A stretch of 64,000 bases of DNA from Paenibacillus radicibacter. Lineage in GTDB: Bacteria; Bacillota; Bacilli; Paenibacillales; NBRC-103111. The stretch spans positions 124,001 through 188,000 of the forward strand of contig NZ_JANQBC010000009.1 of NCBI RefSeq assembly GCF_024721995.1. Reading direction: 5' to 3'. The notes beneath the pieces are model-generated. The model did no database searches. It saw only the letters and a program-made list of their open reading frames with translations, and was not told the DNA's origin. Positions 26,059-33,998 of this stretch are shown in pieces. A program made the position numbers and the translations under genes. How positions within the stretch are numbered: the stretch's first letter is position 1; every line of letters begins with the position of its first letter.

Positions 26059-27085
26059 AAAGAAAAGTAATAGTTCCTTAATGATCATTGGTATCATTAT
26101 CGTGGCCTTGATCGCAGGATTCTTCCTGTACAAGTCCGGTGTATTCGGTGGTAAAGATAAAGGTAAAATTACCGTCTACTCTATTTTCCAAGAAGAAGAG
26201 GCACGTAAGATCTTGGATAAGTTCAAAGCGGAAACTGGCATTGACTATGAAGTTCTTCGTCTACCAAGTGGTGAAGCGGTAACACGTGTTCAGAACGAGA
26301 AGAACAGCCCGCAAGCTGACTTCGTAATGGGCGGTCCTGCTGATTCTCATGAGGTCATGAAAAAGGCTGGCGCACTCGAGAGCTACATTTCCCCTAACGC
26401 TAAAGATCTTGCTGACAACGTGAAAGACAAAGACGGCTTCTGGACAGGTTTCTACTTGAACCCAGTGGCAATCGGTATTAACGAAAATCGCTGGAAAGAA
26501 AAGTATGGTACTGCTCCATACCCGCAATCATTCAAAGAATTGCTAGATCCGAAGTTCAAAGGTGAGATCGGCATGTCCGACCCTGCGACTTCCGGTACAG
26601 CTTACACAGCAGTCGCTTCCCTAGCACAAGTATGGGGCAAAGACGAAATGCTGAAATATGTAGGTCAATTGCTTCCGAACTTGAAAGAAAGACCGAAATC
26701 CGGTATTGAGCCAATTCAGAAAGCCGCTAAAGGTGAATACACAATCGGGATTACATTCCTTGGCGATCAACTCAAAATGAAAAACCAAGGCAACCCAATC
26801 GTAAGTATCGTTCCTGAAGCTGCTGGCTATGAAGTAGGCGGTCTTGCGATCATCAAAGGTGGTAAGAACACTGAAGGCGCTAAGAAGCTTATGGACTTTA
26901 TGCTTACAAAAGAACCCGCACAACTTTACACAGAATCTGCAATGGCTGTAGCAGTTAAGCCAGGCGTACCGATTCCAAAGAATGGTGTTGACATCAATTC
27001 TACGAAGTACAACACGAAGTACAGCTTGTGGCAAGCTGCTGAAGAGCGTAAAGAATTGCAAGATGCACTCAAAAACTTGAAATAA
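26051..27085 (+). CDS. ABC transporter substrate-binding protein (Fe3+/phosphonate type)
   Basis: 344 residues. An N-terminal membrane segment (about 10-27) anchors it; there is no lipobox cysteine, unlike most Gram-positive binding proteins. The periplasmic-binding fold resembles FbpA/AfuA and 2-aminoethylphosphonate receptors: YSIFQEEEARKILDKFKAETG, SGEAVTRVQNEK, DPATSGTAYTAVASLAQ. It overlaps the preceding gene by 8 bases. The ligand could be ferric iron, phosphonate, phosphosugar or phosphoglycerate, and the sequence alone does not decide. A paralogue sits at 30008. Confidence 0.87.
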   Translation: MARKKSNSSLMIIGIIIVALIAGFFLYKSGVFGGKDKGKITVYSIFQEEEARKILDKFKAETGIDYEVLRLPSGEAVTRVQNEKNSPQADFVMGGPADSHEVMKKAGALESYISPNAKDLADNVKDKDGFWTGFYLNPVAIGINENRWKEKYGTAPYPQSFKELLDPKFKGEIGMSDPATSGTAYTAVASLAQVWGKDEMLKYVGQLLPNLKERPKSGIEPIQKAAKGEYTIGITFLGDQLKMKNQGNPIVSIVPEAAGYEVGGLAIIKGGKNTEGAKKLMDFMLTKEPAQLYTESAMAVAVKPGVPIPKNGVDINSTKYNTKYSLWQAAEERKELQDALKNLK

Positions 27086-27097
27086 TGCACGCCACGG

Positions 27098-27130
27098 GGG
27101 TGAATGGATTCTTATAGAGTCTCTTCACCC
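27098..27130 (+). other. Intercistronic stem-loop after binding-protein gene
   Basis: A 7-bp outer stem (GGGTGAA with TTCACCC) and a 5-bp inner stem (GATTC with GAGTC, one G-T pair). No T run follows. Such hairpins between a receptor and its permease commonly stabilise the upstream mRNA and raise receptor levels; that role is inferred. Confidence 0.55.
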
Positions 27131-27169
27131 TCACACATAATCGAATATGGAAGGTGGTCGTAGGCCCCA

Positions 27170-28822
27170 ATGATTACAGAAAAAAAAGGTATGGGTGCAT
27201 CGGTCGGCCGGTTGCTCAAAGATCCTTCTTCGCTGGTTCTCGTTCTAACTTGTTTTGCCGTACTATGTTTGTTCGTGATTTATCCACTTATATTCGTTAT
27301 CACGCTACCGGGTCCAACAGATTGGGCAACATTCTTCTCCAAAAGCCGTTATGGCACAGCTTTAATGAATACAATCGTTAGCTCCTCTCTATCTGCCTTA
27401 ACAGCAACGGTTGTCGGATTTATTTATGCGTACTCGATTCATTATTCGAACATTAGAGGTAAGAAGTTTTTCCGCTTTATTGCGTTCCTTCCTCTTCTAG
27501 CTCCATCCGTGATGACAGGTCTTGCCTTCTTGCTCCTGTTCGGTCGCGGCGGGATGGTATCGCAGTGGATGAAAGGAATGTTCGGTGTCGAACTTGATCT
27601 CTACGGTCTTCCGGGACTATGGATTGTACAGACGATCTCCTACTTCCCTCTTGCTTATATGACCATTACAGGTGTTCTGCGCGCAATCTCGCCGAATTTA
27701 GAAGTTGCGGCTCAGAACCTAGGTGCACGTGAATTTCACTTATTTCGCACCATTACACTTAAATTAGCACTTCCAGGTATCATTAACGCCTTCTTGCTTG
27801 TTGCAATTAACTGCTTCGCCGATTTCGGGAATCCCAAGCTGATCGGGGGCAACTACTCGCTCCTAGCTGTTGAGATATATGGTGAAATTATTAATAATGA
27901 GGCGGGTCTTGCATCCGTAATGGGGATTATCCTAGTCGTCCCTGCTCTAATCGTATTCGTCATTCAGAATAAACTCTTATCCAAAGGCTCCTATTCGACG
28001 GTTACAGGTAAGCCAGTCTCTGGACTGAATCGGGTAACAACATCCCGCAAGCTCGATATTGTGCTCTTTACGTTTAACAGCATCATTACCCTATTCATTC
28101 TAGCGATGTTTACGATCACAATTCTGTTTGCCTTTACAAGAAACTTCGGACGCGACAATACCTTTACATTTGATCACATTATGAAAATGGTATTTAACCC
28201 GTCCAGTCCTGCGGTTATGAACTCGCTAGTCTTATCACTTGTCAGTTCCTTGCTTGCTGTTACACTCGCACTCATCCTTGCGTATGTCGTTGTTCGTAAG
28301 CCGTTCCCTGGTAACCGTATTCTAGATTTCACAGGCGTTTTACCTATCGCATTACCAGGTACATTCGTAGGTCTAGCCTTAATCGTGGCATTCAGCAACA
28401 CACCGCTTCAAGGTTCAGCGATGCTGATCGTCATTGCGATGCTACTCAAACAAATGCCGGTCGGTTATCGAGGGCTGTCCGCTTCTTTTAAACAGATTGA
28501 TAAATCGATTGAAGAAGCGGCAACGAACCTTGGTGCAGACAGTCGTAAGACTTTAACATCCATCGTATTCCCGATGCTTCAGAAGACAATCGTGGCGAAC
28601 TTCGTCTACTCTTTTATGAAAAATATGAACACACTCAGTACCATCGTCTTCCTCATCACGCCGAAATGGGTTGTGGCTGCGGTATCGATCTTCAACTACG
28701 CGGAGACAGGTACGTACTACTGGGCAGCAGCCGTTGCTGTCGGGTTAATGTTCGCTACTCTTACAACGCTGGGCATTATGAAGTTAATTTTCCGAGATAA
28801 AGTTAAGATATTCGATTTCTAA
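27170..28822 (+). CDS. ABC transporter permease, two-domain (FbpB type)
   Basis: 550 residues with about 12 membrane segments and two copies of the MetI-like permease domain. Each has an EAA-type loop: AAQNLGAREFHLFRTITLKLALPG near 185 and AATNLGADSRKTLTSIVFPML near 460 (each given in part). Fused permeases like this are typical of ferric iron and 2-aminoethylphosphonate importers. The ATG follows GGTGG. It forms the whole membrane channel for the flanking ATPase and the two binding proteins. Confidence 0.9.
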   Translation: MITEKKGMGASVGRLLKDPSSLVLVLTCFAVLCLFVIYPLIFVITLPGPTDWATFFSKSRYGTALMNTIVSSSLSALTATVVGFIYAYSIHYSNIRGKKFFRFIAFLPLLAPSVMTGLAFLLLFGRGGMVSQWMKGMFGVELDLYGLPGLWIVQTISYFPLAYMTITGVLRAISPNLEVAAQNLGAREFHLFRTITLKLALPGIINAFLLVAINCFADFGNPKLIGGNYSLLAVEIYGEIINNEAGLASVMGIILVVPALIVFVIQNKLLSKGSYSTVTGKPVSGLNRVTTSRKLDIVLFTFNSIITLFILAMFTITILFAFTRNFGRDNTFTFDHIMKMVFNPSSPAVMNSLVLSLVSSLLAVTLALILAYVVVRKPFPGNRILDFTGVLPIALPGTFVGLALIVAFSNTPLQGSAMLIVIAMLLKQMPVGYRGLSASFKQIDKSIEEAATNLGADSRKTLTSIVFPMLQKTIVANFVYSFMKNMNTLSTIVFLITPKWVVAAVSIFNYAETGTYYWAAAVAVGLMFATLTTLGIMKLIFRDKVKIFDF

Positions 28823-28843
28823 TACAAGTCAGGAGTGAGGAAT

Positions 28844-29929
28844 ATGAGCTCACAAGTATTACTTGATCTTAAGAATGTCAATAAAGTGTTTGGCGATAAT
28901 CACGTCCTCAAACAGATCGATCTTCAAATTGAAAAAGGTAAATTCATCACTTTCCTTGGACCAAGTGGATGTGGTAAAACAACGCTCCTGCGTTCCATTG
29001 CAGGTTTCTATACAATTGATGAAGGCGAAATTCGCATTGACGGGAAAGTCGTGAATGATCTTCCTCCATACAAGCGCGGTACACCGATGGTGTTCCAAGA
29101 GTATGCCCTCTTCCCGCATATGACCGTGTTCAACAATGTAGCCTATGGACTAGATGTACAGAAGCGTCCAGAAGAAGAAGTCCAGAAGCGTGTAGCTGAA
29201 GCACTTGCGAAGGTGAAGCTGACAGGTCTTGAGGAGCGTTATCCGCACGAAATGTCCGGTGGACAACAACAGCGTGTTGCGATGGCAAGAGCACTTGTCA
29301 TGAATTCCCCCATCATCTTGCTCGATGAGCCTTTGTCTAACCTGGATGCGAAGCTTCGTGAAGAGGTTCGTGTGGAACTTCGGATGATTCAGCAAGAATT
29401 AGGTCTTACCGTCATCTATGTGACGCATGATCAACTTGAAGCTTTGTCGATGTCCGACAACATCGTTGTCTTTAACAAAGGGCGTATTGACCAGTACGGT
29501 ACACCGCACGACATTTATTTTAAACCGAAGACGAGTTATGTAGCGGACTTTATTGGAACAACTAACTTCGCAGATGCTGTCGTTCGTAAGGTTGATGGCA
29601 AGAAGCTCACGATTGAATATGGAATTAGCGGACACACACATACCGGCGTTGTGACGACCGATGAAACTGTATCTGTTGGTGAAAAAGTAAATCTGTGCAT
29701 TCGACCTGAATCCCTTCGTATTAATGCACCGCATGGCGAGAATGATTTTGCCTTGACAGGTGTTGTGAAATCTTCCATGTTCCAAGGGGAAAAGGAGCGT
29801 TACTTCATTCAATCCGAAGATAACAAAGAATGGATCGTTGATGTGTATGACGTAGGTCAGACGCATTACGAAGGAGAAGTGACACTTAGTGCTTCTTCCG
29901 AAAAAATTCACGTCATTAAAGATATTTAG
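28844..29929 (+). CDS. ABC transporter ATPase (FbpC/PotA type)
   Basis: 361 residues from ATG 28844, 8 bases after AGGAG; an upstream GTG is inside the ribosome site. Walker A is GPSGCGKTT, the Q-loop VFQEYALFPH, signature MSGGQQQRVAMARAL, Walker B IILLDEPLSNLD, and H-loop VTHDQLEAL. The C-terminal 120 residues form a TOBE-like regulatory domain (NLCIRPESLRI). It energises the importer of 26051-31024. Confidence 0.93.
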   Translation: MSSQVLLDLKNVNKVFGDNHVLKQIDLQIEKGKFITFLGPSGCGKTTLLRSIAGFYTIDEGEIRIDGKVVNDLPPYKRGTPMVFQEYALFPHMTVFNNVAYGLDVQKRPEEEVQKRVAEALAKVKLTGLEERYPHEMSGGQQQRVAMARALVMNSPIILLDEPLSNLDAKLREEVRVELRMIQQELGLTVIYVTHDQLEALSMSDNIVVFNKGRIDQYGTPHDIYFKPKTSYVADFIGTTNFADAVVRKVDGKKLTIEYGISGHTHTGVVTTDETVSVGEKVNLCIRPESLRINAPHGENDFALTGVVKSSMFQGEKERYFIQSEDNKEWIVDVYDVGQTHYEGEVTLSASSEKIHVIKDI

Positions 29930-29961
29930 TCCCCCACTTACAAATGGGATATGAGATACTT

Positions 29962-29985
29962 AAGGAAACTTTGGTTTCCTTTTTT
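29962..29985 (+). terminator. Terminator/attenuator before second binding protein
   Basis: An 8-bp perfect stem (AAGGAAAC, TTTG loop, GTTTCCTT) is followed by T residues. It lies between the ATPase gene and the second receptor gene, so the latter is probably expressed at a lower level or separately. Confidence 0.75.
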
Positions 29986-30007
29986 CTTATGTAAGGGAGT
30001 GTATATC

Positions 30008-31024
30008 ATGCGGAGGAAAGAACTGTTAATTTTGCTAGCCGTTGCACTTGTAGGCGTGGCTGGATTTTTATTTTTTGGCGAAAAAATGAATAATCAGCCC
30101 TTAAAAGTTTATGTTATTTTTCAAGAAGATGAAGGACGTATCCTACTTGAAACTTTCAAGAAGAAGACCGATCAACCGTATGAGATTATTCGCATATCTA
30201 GTGGTGAAGCGAGTTATCATCTGCTAACACTTGGTAAAACAGGCATCGATGTTGTATTAGGCGGACCAGCTGATATGCATGAACAGCTCAAGAATAATAA
30301 GAAATCACTTCACTATGTCTCACCTTCTACTGGAAATGTGCCTTCGAAATATAAAGATCCGGATGGATATTGGACAGGCATGTATATGGGAGCTCTTGCG
30401 ATTGGCACTAACCCGAATGTATGGGAGAACGATCCTGAACTTGCAACTCTTCCGATGCCTGAGCGATATGAAGATTTACTTCGTCCTGAGTTAGAAGGAA
30501 AGATTCAAATTCCTGATCCTGAGACATCAGGGACAGGTTATACCCTACTCGCATCTCTTGCACAAGAGCGTGGAGAACAAGAAGCGATTAAGCTCATGCA
30601 AGAGCTCAAGAAGCAGAGTACAACGACGACTTTCGCAGGAATTACAAGTGCGCAGCGATTAGCCGAAGGTGAAGTAGCCGCTGTTGTTAGCTTCCTTGGA
30701 GATCAGCTTCGATTTACGAATTCTGGATATGATATTCACTCGATCATTCCACCTCAAGCTGGTTGGGAAATTGGGGCAATCTCGATTCTCAAGAGTGGCA
30801 ATAATTCAAGTGCTGCTAAGGAACTCGTTGATTTCATGCTTTCTCGTGATATCCAAACCGATTATATGAACACGGCATTCTCATTCCCCGTGAAGCCAGA
30901 CATTCCAGTGAATCCGATGCTCGACTCAGCGAAGATGGAGCATTTGTTGCCGAACTATCGGTTCGATCAAGCCGCTAAAAATCGCGAGAATTTGATAAAG
31001 GCTTGGAAAGCAGCGAGGGAATAA
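30008..31024 (+). CDS. Second ABC substrate-binding protein (paralogue)
   Basis: 338 residues from ATG 30008 after AAGGGAG. It is clearly paralogous to the 26051 protein along its length: VIFQEDEGRILLETFKKKT, DPETSGTGYTLLASLAQERG, and the C-terminal FPVKPDIPVNP pattern. It too has a plain membrane anchor (about 5-22) and no lipobox cysteine. Two receptors for one permease suggest two related ligands or a sensing receptor for the adjacent kinase. An internal terminator separates it from the core operon. Confidence 0.87.
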   Translation: MRRKELLILLAVALVGVAGFLFFGEKMNNQPLKVYVIFQEDEGRILLETFKKKTDQPYEIIRISSGEASYHLLTLGKTGIDVVLGGPADMHEQLKNNKKSLHYVSPSTGNVPSKYKDPDGYWTGMYMGALAIGTNPNVWENDPELATLPMPERYEDLLRPELEGKIQIPDPETSGTGYTLLASLAQERGEQEAIKLMQELKKQSTTTTFAGITSAQRLAEGEVAAVVSFLGDQLRFTNSGYDIHSIIPPQAGWEIGAISILKSGNNSSAAKELVDFMLSRDIQTDYMNTAFSFPVKPDIPVNPMLDSAKMEHLLPNYRFDQAAKNRENLIKAWKAARE

Positions 31025-31048
31025 GCAATTCGTTAGATATTACAAAAT

Positions 31049-31065
31049 TGTAAGAGAGATGTAAG
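31049..31065 (+). promoter_or_regulatory. TGTAAG direct repeat, 11-bp period
   Basis: TGTAAG at 31049-31054 and 31060-31065, with a 5-base spacer, resembles an OmpR-family response-regulator site. It precedes the hydrolase gene by 74 bases. Regulator identity is unknown. Confidence 0.35.
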
Positions 31066-31138
31066 GCAAATCGATAGCTTAGAACAGCCCCATAGGATAA
31101 TAATGGAAAAAATAGATTTTTCAAAAAGGAGAATCGAT

Positions 31139-32641
31139 ATGAGGCTGTTTGAACTGTTGCTTTTTTTGTCAAACATCAGCTTATTTGCGTTAACAATCTT
31201 TTTTAAAAATGAACGGCGTAGAATTCCAGTATTTGTTGCAAGCGGGATCGCCACACTTTTATTGATTATTCATTTGACGTTGGAAGGATACAGAGTTCAG
31301 CTATTCTTCCCCTATTGCATAACGATCATTTATTTAGCTATTTCATGTTATAGCTATTTCAAAAAAAACGATCAAAAAAAAATCCCACGATTCATGTTGG
31401 GTTCAGCTTATACCACTTTAGCAATAATGTTGGTCGTAACAGCAGGCCTCATGTATGCTTTTCCTGTCTTTAAACTACCTGAACTGGCAGGCGAATTTAA
31501 GGTAGGAACGCAATCTTTTCATTTCGTGGATACAAATAGGAAAGAGATTTTCGACAAAACCAGGGATGGTAAGAGAGAACTAATGGTTCAGGTGTGGTAT
31601 CCGGCTCAAGCTAACAAAGGCCAGTACTCTCCCTTTATTCCAAATCCCCAGATTTTACGTTATATGGCCGAGAACTATGGCCTTCCCGGGTTTACCCTTC
31701 AACACCTGAAGTACGTATCCAGTCATACTTATTCGGAGGCCGAAGTCTCTTCGGCACAAATTTCATACCCGTTGATCCTTGCGAATCCAGGCTTCGGCTC
31801 TTCCAGGTTCCTCCACACGTCGCAAGCCGAAAATCTCGCGAGTCACGGATATATCGTGGCAGTGATTGACCACACCTATAATACTTTTGCAACCGAATTT
31901 CCGGACGGTCGAATCACGACCCTATCAACCAACGACTTATTCTCGCCTGACCATGATTACCAGACGGAAAGCGGCAATCGCAACAAGCTTGGAAAAGTGT
32001 TAACCGATGATGTATCGTTTGCGCTAGACCAATTCGAGCTCATCCAATTGGGGCAGATTCCAAGTCATCTACAAGGGAGAATTGATCTCGGTCATGTCGG
32101 GGTGTTCGGTCATTCCATCGGGGGAGCAACGGCCTATGACGCTTCTTATGATCCACGAATTGCAGCTGGAATAGACTTAGATGGAGGGCTTTATAGACTG
32201 CGTGACAAAGAAGGTCTGCGAAAACCGTTTTTGTTCATTAACTCGGAAAGCGAGTTCGAAAAATTAAAAATGGTGATGGATAAACGGGTCTACACGGATG
32301 CAGAGCTTAACCGTATGGGCTCAACAAGAGAGTGGATGGATCAAGTATCGAACGATAAAAAGTTGGAGCTAGAGCGTATGCACGAAACTGTCGCTGAAGG
32401 AGGACAATTCCTCTATATCGAAAATACGGAGCATTTGAATTTTGCAGACGTACAGTTCATTTCTCCGATTTTCAAAATGTTGGGCATTACAGGAAAGGTT
32501 GCGCCCGAAAAGGCGAACTCTGTTATCAATGCCTATATGTTGGATTTCTTCGATATGTATCTGAAAAATCAAGGAGGAACCTTAATGAAAGGACCGGATA
32601 GTCGCTTTCCGGAGGTGAAGTTCGTAACCTCGCTATTATAA
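31139..32641 (+). CDS. Membrane-anchored alpha/beta hydrolase (PAF-acetylhydrolase-like)
   Basis: 500 residues from ATG 31139 after AAAGGAG. The first 125 residues hold four membrane segments. The hydrolase domain follows, with strand-turn YPLILANPGFGSS (oxyanion region), nucleophile Ser in FGHSIGGATAYD, Asp in GIDLDGGLY, and His in ENTEHLNFADV. The domain resembles platelet-activating-factor acetylhydrolase-like lipases and probably faces outside. Substrate unknown: a lipid or ester. It lies just before a hairpin repeat also found after the next gene. Confidence 0.85.
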   Translation: MRLFELLLFLSNISLFALTIFFKNERRRIPVFVASGIATLLLIIHLTLEGYRVQLFFPYCITIIYLAISCYSYFKKNDQKKIPRFMLGSAYTTLAIMLVVTAGLMYAFPVFKLPELAGEFKVGTQSFHFVDTNRKEIFDKTRDGKRELMVQVWYPAQANKGQYSPFIPNPQILRYMAENYGLPGFTLQHLKYVSSHTYSEAEVSSAQISYPLILANPGFGSSRFLHTSQAENLASHGYIVAVIDHTYNTFATEFPDGRITTLSTNDLFSPDHDYQTESGNRNKLGKVLTDDVSFALDQFELIQLGQIPSHLQGRIDLGHVGVFGHSIGGATAYDASYDPRIAAGIDLDGGLYRLRDKEGLRKPFLFINSESEFEKLKMVMDKRVYTDAELNRMGSTREWMDQVSNDKKLELERMHETVAEGGQFLYIENTEHLNFADVQFISPIFKMLGITGKVAPEKANSVINAYMLDFFDMYLKNQGGTLMKGPDSRFPEVKFVTSLL

Positions 32642-32663
32642 ATTACGGAATCTATTTTTCCAT

Positions 32664-32718
32664 ACAAATAGCCCTAGCCCCCCCATCACGGAAGTCAGTA
32701 GAGCTATACAACAGTTAT
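32664..32718. repeat. Hairpin repeat, copy 1 (degenerate)
   Basis: About 55 bases, closely matching 33421-33478 (shared core CCCATCACGGAAGT and TACAACAGTTAT). The flanking arms are imperfect here (GCCCTAGC against AGTAGAGCT), so the hairpin is weaker. Together the two copies bracket 32806-33405. Confidence 0.8.
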
Positions 32719-32805
32719 GCCTTGTTGTTAAATATTGACAAAAGTGTTGAGACATGTTTTTATAAGGATGCAACATTAATTTAATGTATAGGGGGGTTAC
32801 CTATT

Positions 32806-33405
32806 TTGAGTAATTTAGTAAAATTGCCGAAGGCTGCAGTCTTTGGAGCTGCCAATGGCGTAATGTTCATGACTTTCTTTGGAGCGCTTTGGGCTTCCAT
32901 TGGTATTATTGGTTCACGGGAACTTGGAGCCCCATGGACACTAATTATTTCGGGTATTGTAACTTTAATCTTACTAATTGGTTCATTCTCGCTCTTTGGT
33001 AAAGCTCGTAACATGAACAATGCGGTTACACCGGAAGGACGGGAAGATTGGCGTAAAATTAACAGAAAATTCGGTTTAATATTCGGTCTAGAAGGTGTTG
33101 CGATCTTTATTGCAAGTATAATTTGTAACTTAATCCATCAGTTTGAACTCTTTTTCCCGATCATGGCCATCATTGTGGGTATTCACTTTTTCCCGTTAGC
33201 TCAATTGTTCCGAGAAAAGTTTTATTATGGTACGGGTATTGTGCTCTGTATATTAGGTATTATCACTTTCTTCCTACCAATGGAGATCACGATTAGCAAT
33301 GTATCTCTGATTGCGACGTCTACTTTTATCGGTTTTGGGTCAGCTTTGACGCTCTGGGTGACTGGACTCAGAATCTGGATAACCATACAAAAACAATTGA
33401 AATAA
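32806..33405 (+). CDS. Multi-pass membrane protein, unknown function
   Basis: 199 residues from a TTG start after GGGGGG. About six membrane segments, with a short basic cytoplasmic loop (KARNMNNAVTPEGREDWRKINRKFG) in the middle. No family motif is recognised; it resembles the uncharacterised small membrane proteins grouped as DUF7010. It is flanked by two copies of a hairpin repeat, which suggests insertion or local duplication. Confidence 0.7.
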   Translation: MSNLVKLPKAAVFGAANGVMFMTFFGALWASIGIIGSRELGAPWTLIISGIVTLILLIGSFSLFGKARNMNNAVTPEGREDWRKINRKFGLIFGLEGVAIFIASIICNLIHQFELFFPIMAIIVGIHFFPLAQLFREKFYYGTGIVLCILGIITFFLPMEITISNVSLIATSTFIGFGSALTLWVTGLRIWITIQKQLK

Positions 33406-33420
33406 ATACTTTTTTCCCAT

Positions 33421-33478
33421 AAAAATAGCTCTAGCAACTCCCCATCACGGAAGTTAGCTAGAGCTTTACAACAGTTAT
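33421..33478 (-). terminator. Hairpin repeat copy 2, terminator of 33475 gene
   Basis: Perfect 9-bp arms AGCTCTAGC / GCTAGAGCT are separated by about 21 bases. On the minus strand it is followed by ATTTTTATG, directly after the stop at 33475, so it should terminate that gene. It is the intact copy of the repeat at 32664-32718. Confidence 0.75.
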
Positions 33479-33987
33479 TTACTTGCATTTTCAAAACGAT
33501 GAATCCCAAAGTGCTTGAAGGATGAACCTACTATCGCATCATAAAGTGGATGCAAATTCGGTGTAAATCGGACTTCGACATGAAGCTCGATCAATTGATC
33601 GATCAGATTCGTCATGGGTGTCATTGCAATCGGTACAATCGACGCTTCCGAAATGTGATAGCCTGCTGTTGCATCGAACACTTGGAAACTTTCTCTCGGC
33701 AATGTATACCGATAAATCGTTCCACTTGCAATCCGATTATACCAACCTGTCTCCACCGTAATGATCTTATCCGCTTTACTTAACCCGAAGAATCTCTCCT
33801 CATCTTCCGTGCTAATCCCCTCACCTCGCGTCACTACAATTCTCGGACACTGTCTTGGAAAATAGAACGTGTACGCGTGCTCCTCATCAATTGCCCACAC
33901 CACAGGTGGCATGTCTTGCCGATTCGATTTCACTCTCGGATGAAACACTTCAATATTCGATTCCTCGCTGAAATGAAATAAATGCAT
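33475..33987 (-). CDS. DUF6886-family protein
   Basis: 170 residues, cytoplasmic. It begins LFHFSEESNIEVFHPRV, and the FHFSEE and VWAIDEEHAYTFYFPRQCPR motifs match the uncharacterised DUF6886 family widely found in Paenibacillus and Bacillus. The ATG follows GAGGA. No catalytic function is known. It lies 11 bases after the GH95 stop would be reached on the opposite reading order: it is downstream of the GH95 gene on the same strand's opposite flank, with separate terminator. Confidence 0.75.
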   Translation of the reverse strand: MHLFHFSEESNIEVFHPRVKSNRQDMPPVVWAIDEEHAYTFYFPRQCPRIVVTRGEGISTEDEERFFGLSKADKIITVETGWYNRIASGTIYRYTLPRESFQVFDATAGYHISEASIVPIAMTPMTNLIDQLIELHVEVRFTPNLHPLYDAIVGSSFKHFGIHRFENASK

Positions 33988-33998
33988 AGTCGCTCCTC

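Noticed and set aside
29150-29911. ORFs opposite the ABC ATPase gene
   Set aside because: Shadow frames of a well-supported gene; low-complexity translations without starts.
32790-32805. CsoR-like G-run before the 32806 gene
   Set aside because: The G run serves as the ribosome site of the TTG start and lacks the flanking inverted ATAC/GTAT bases.
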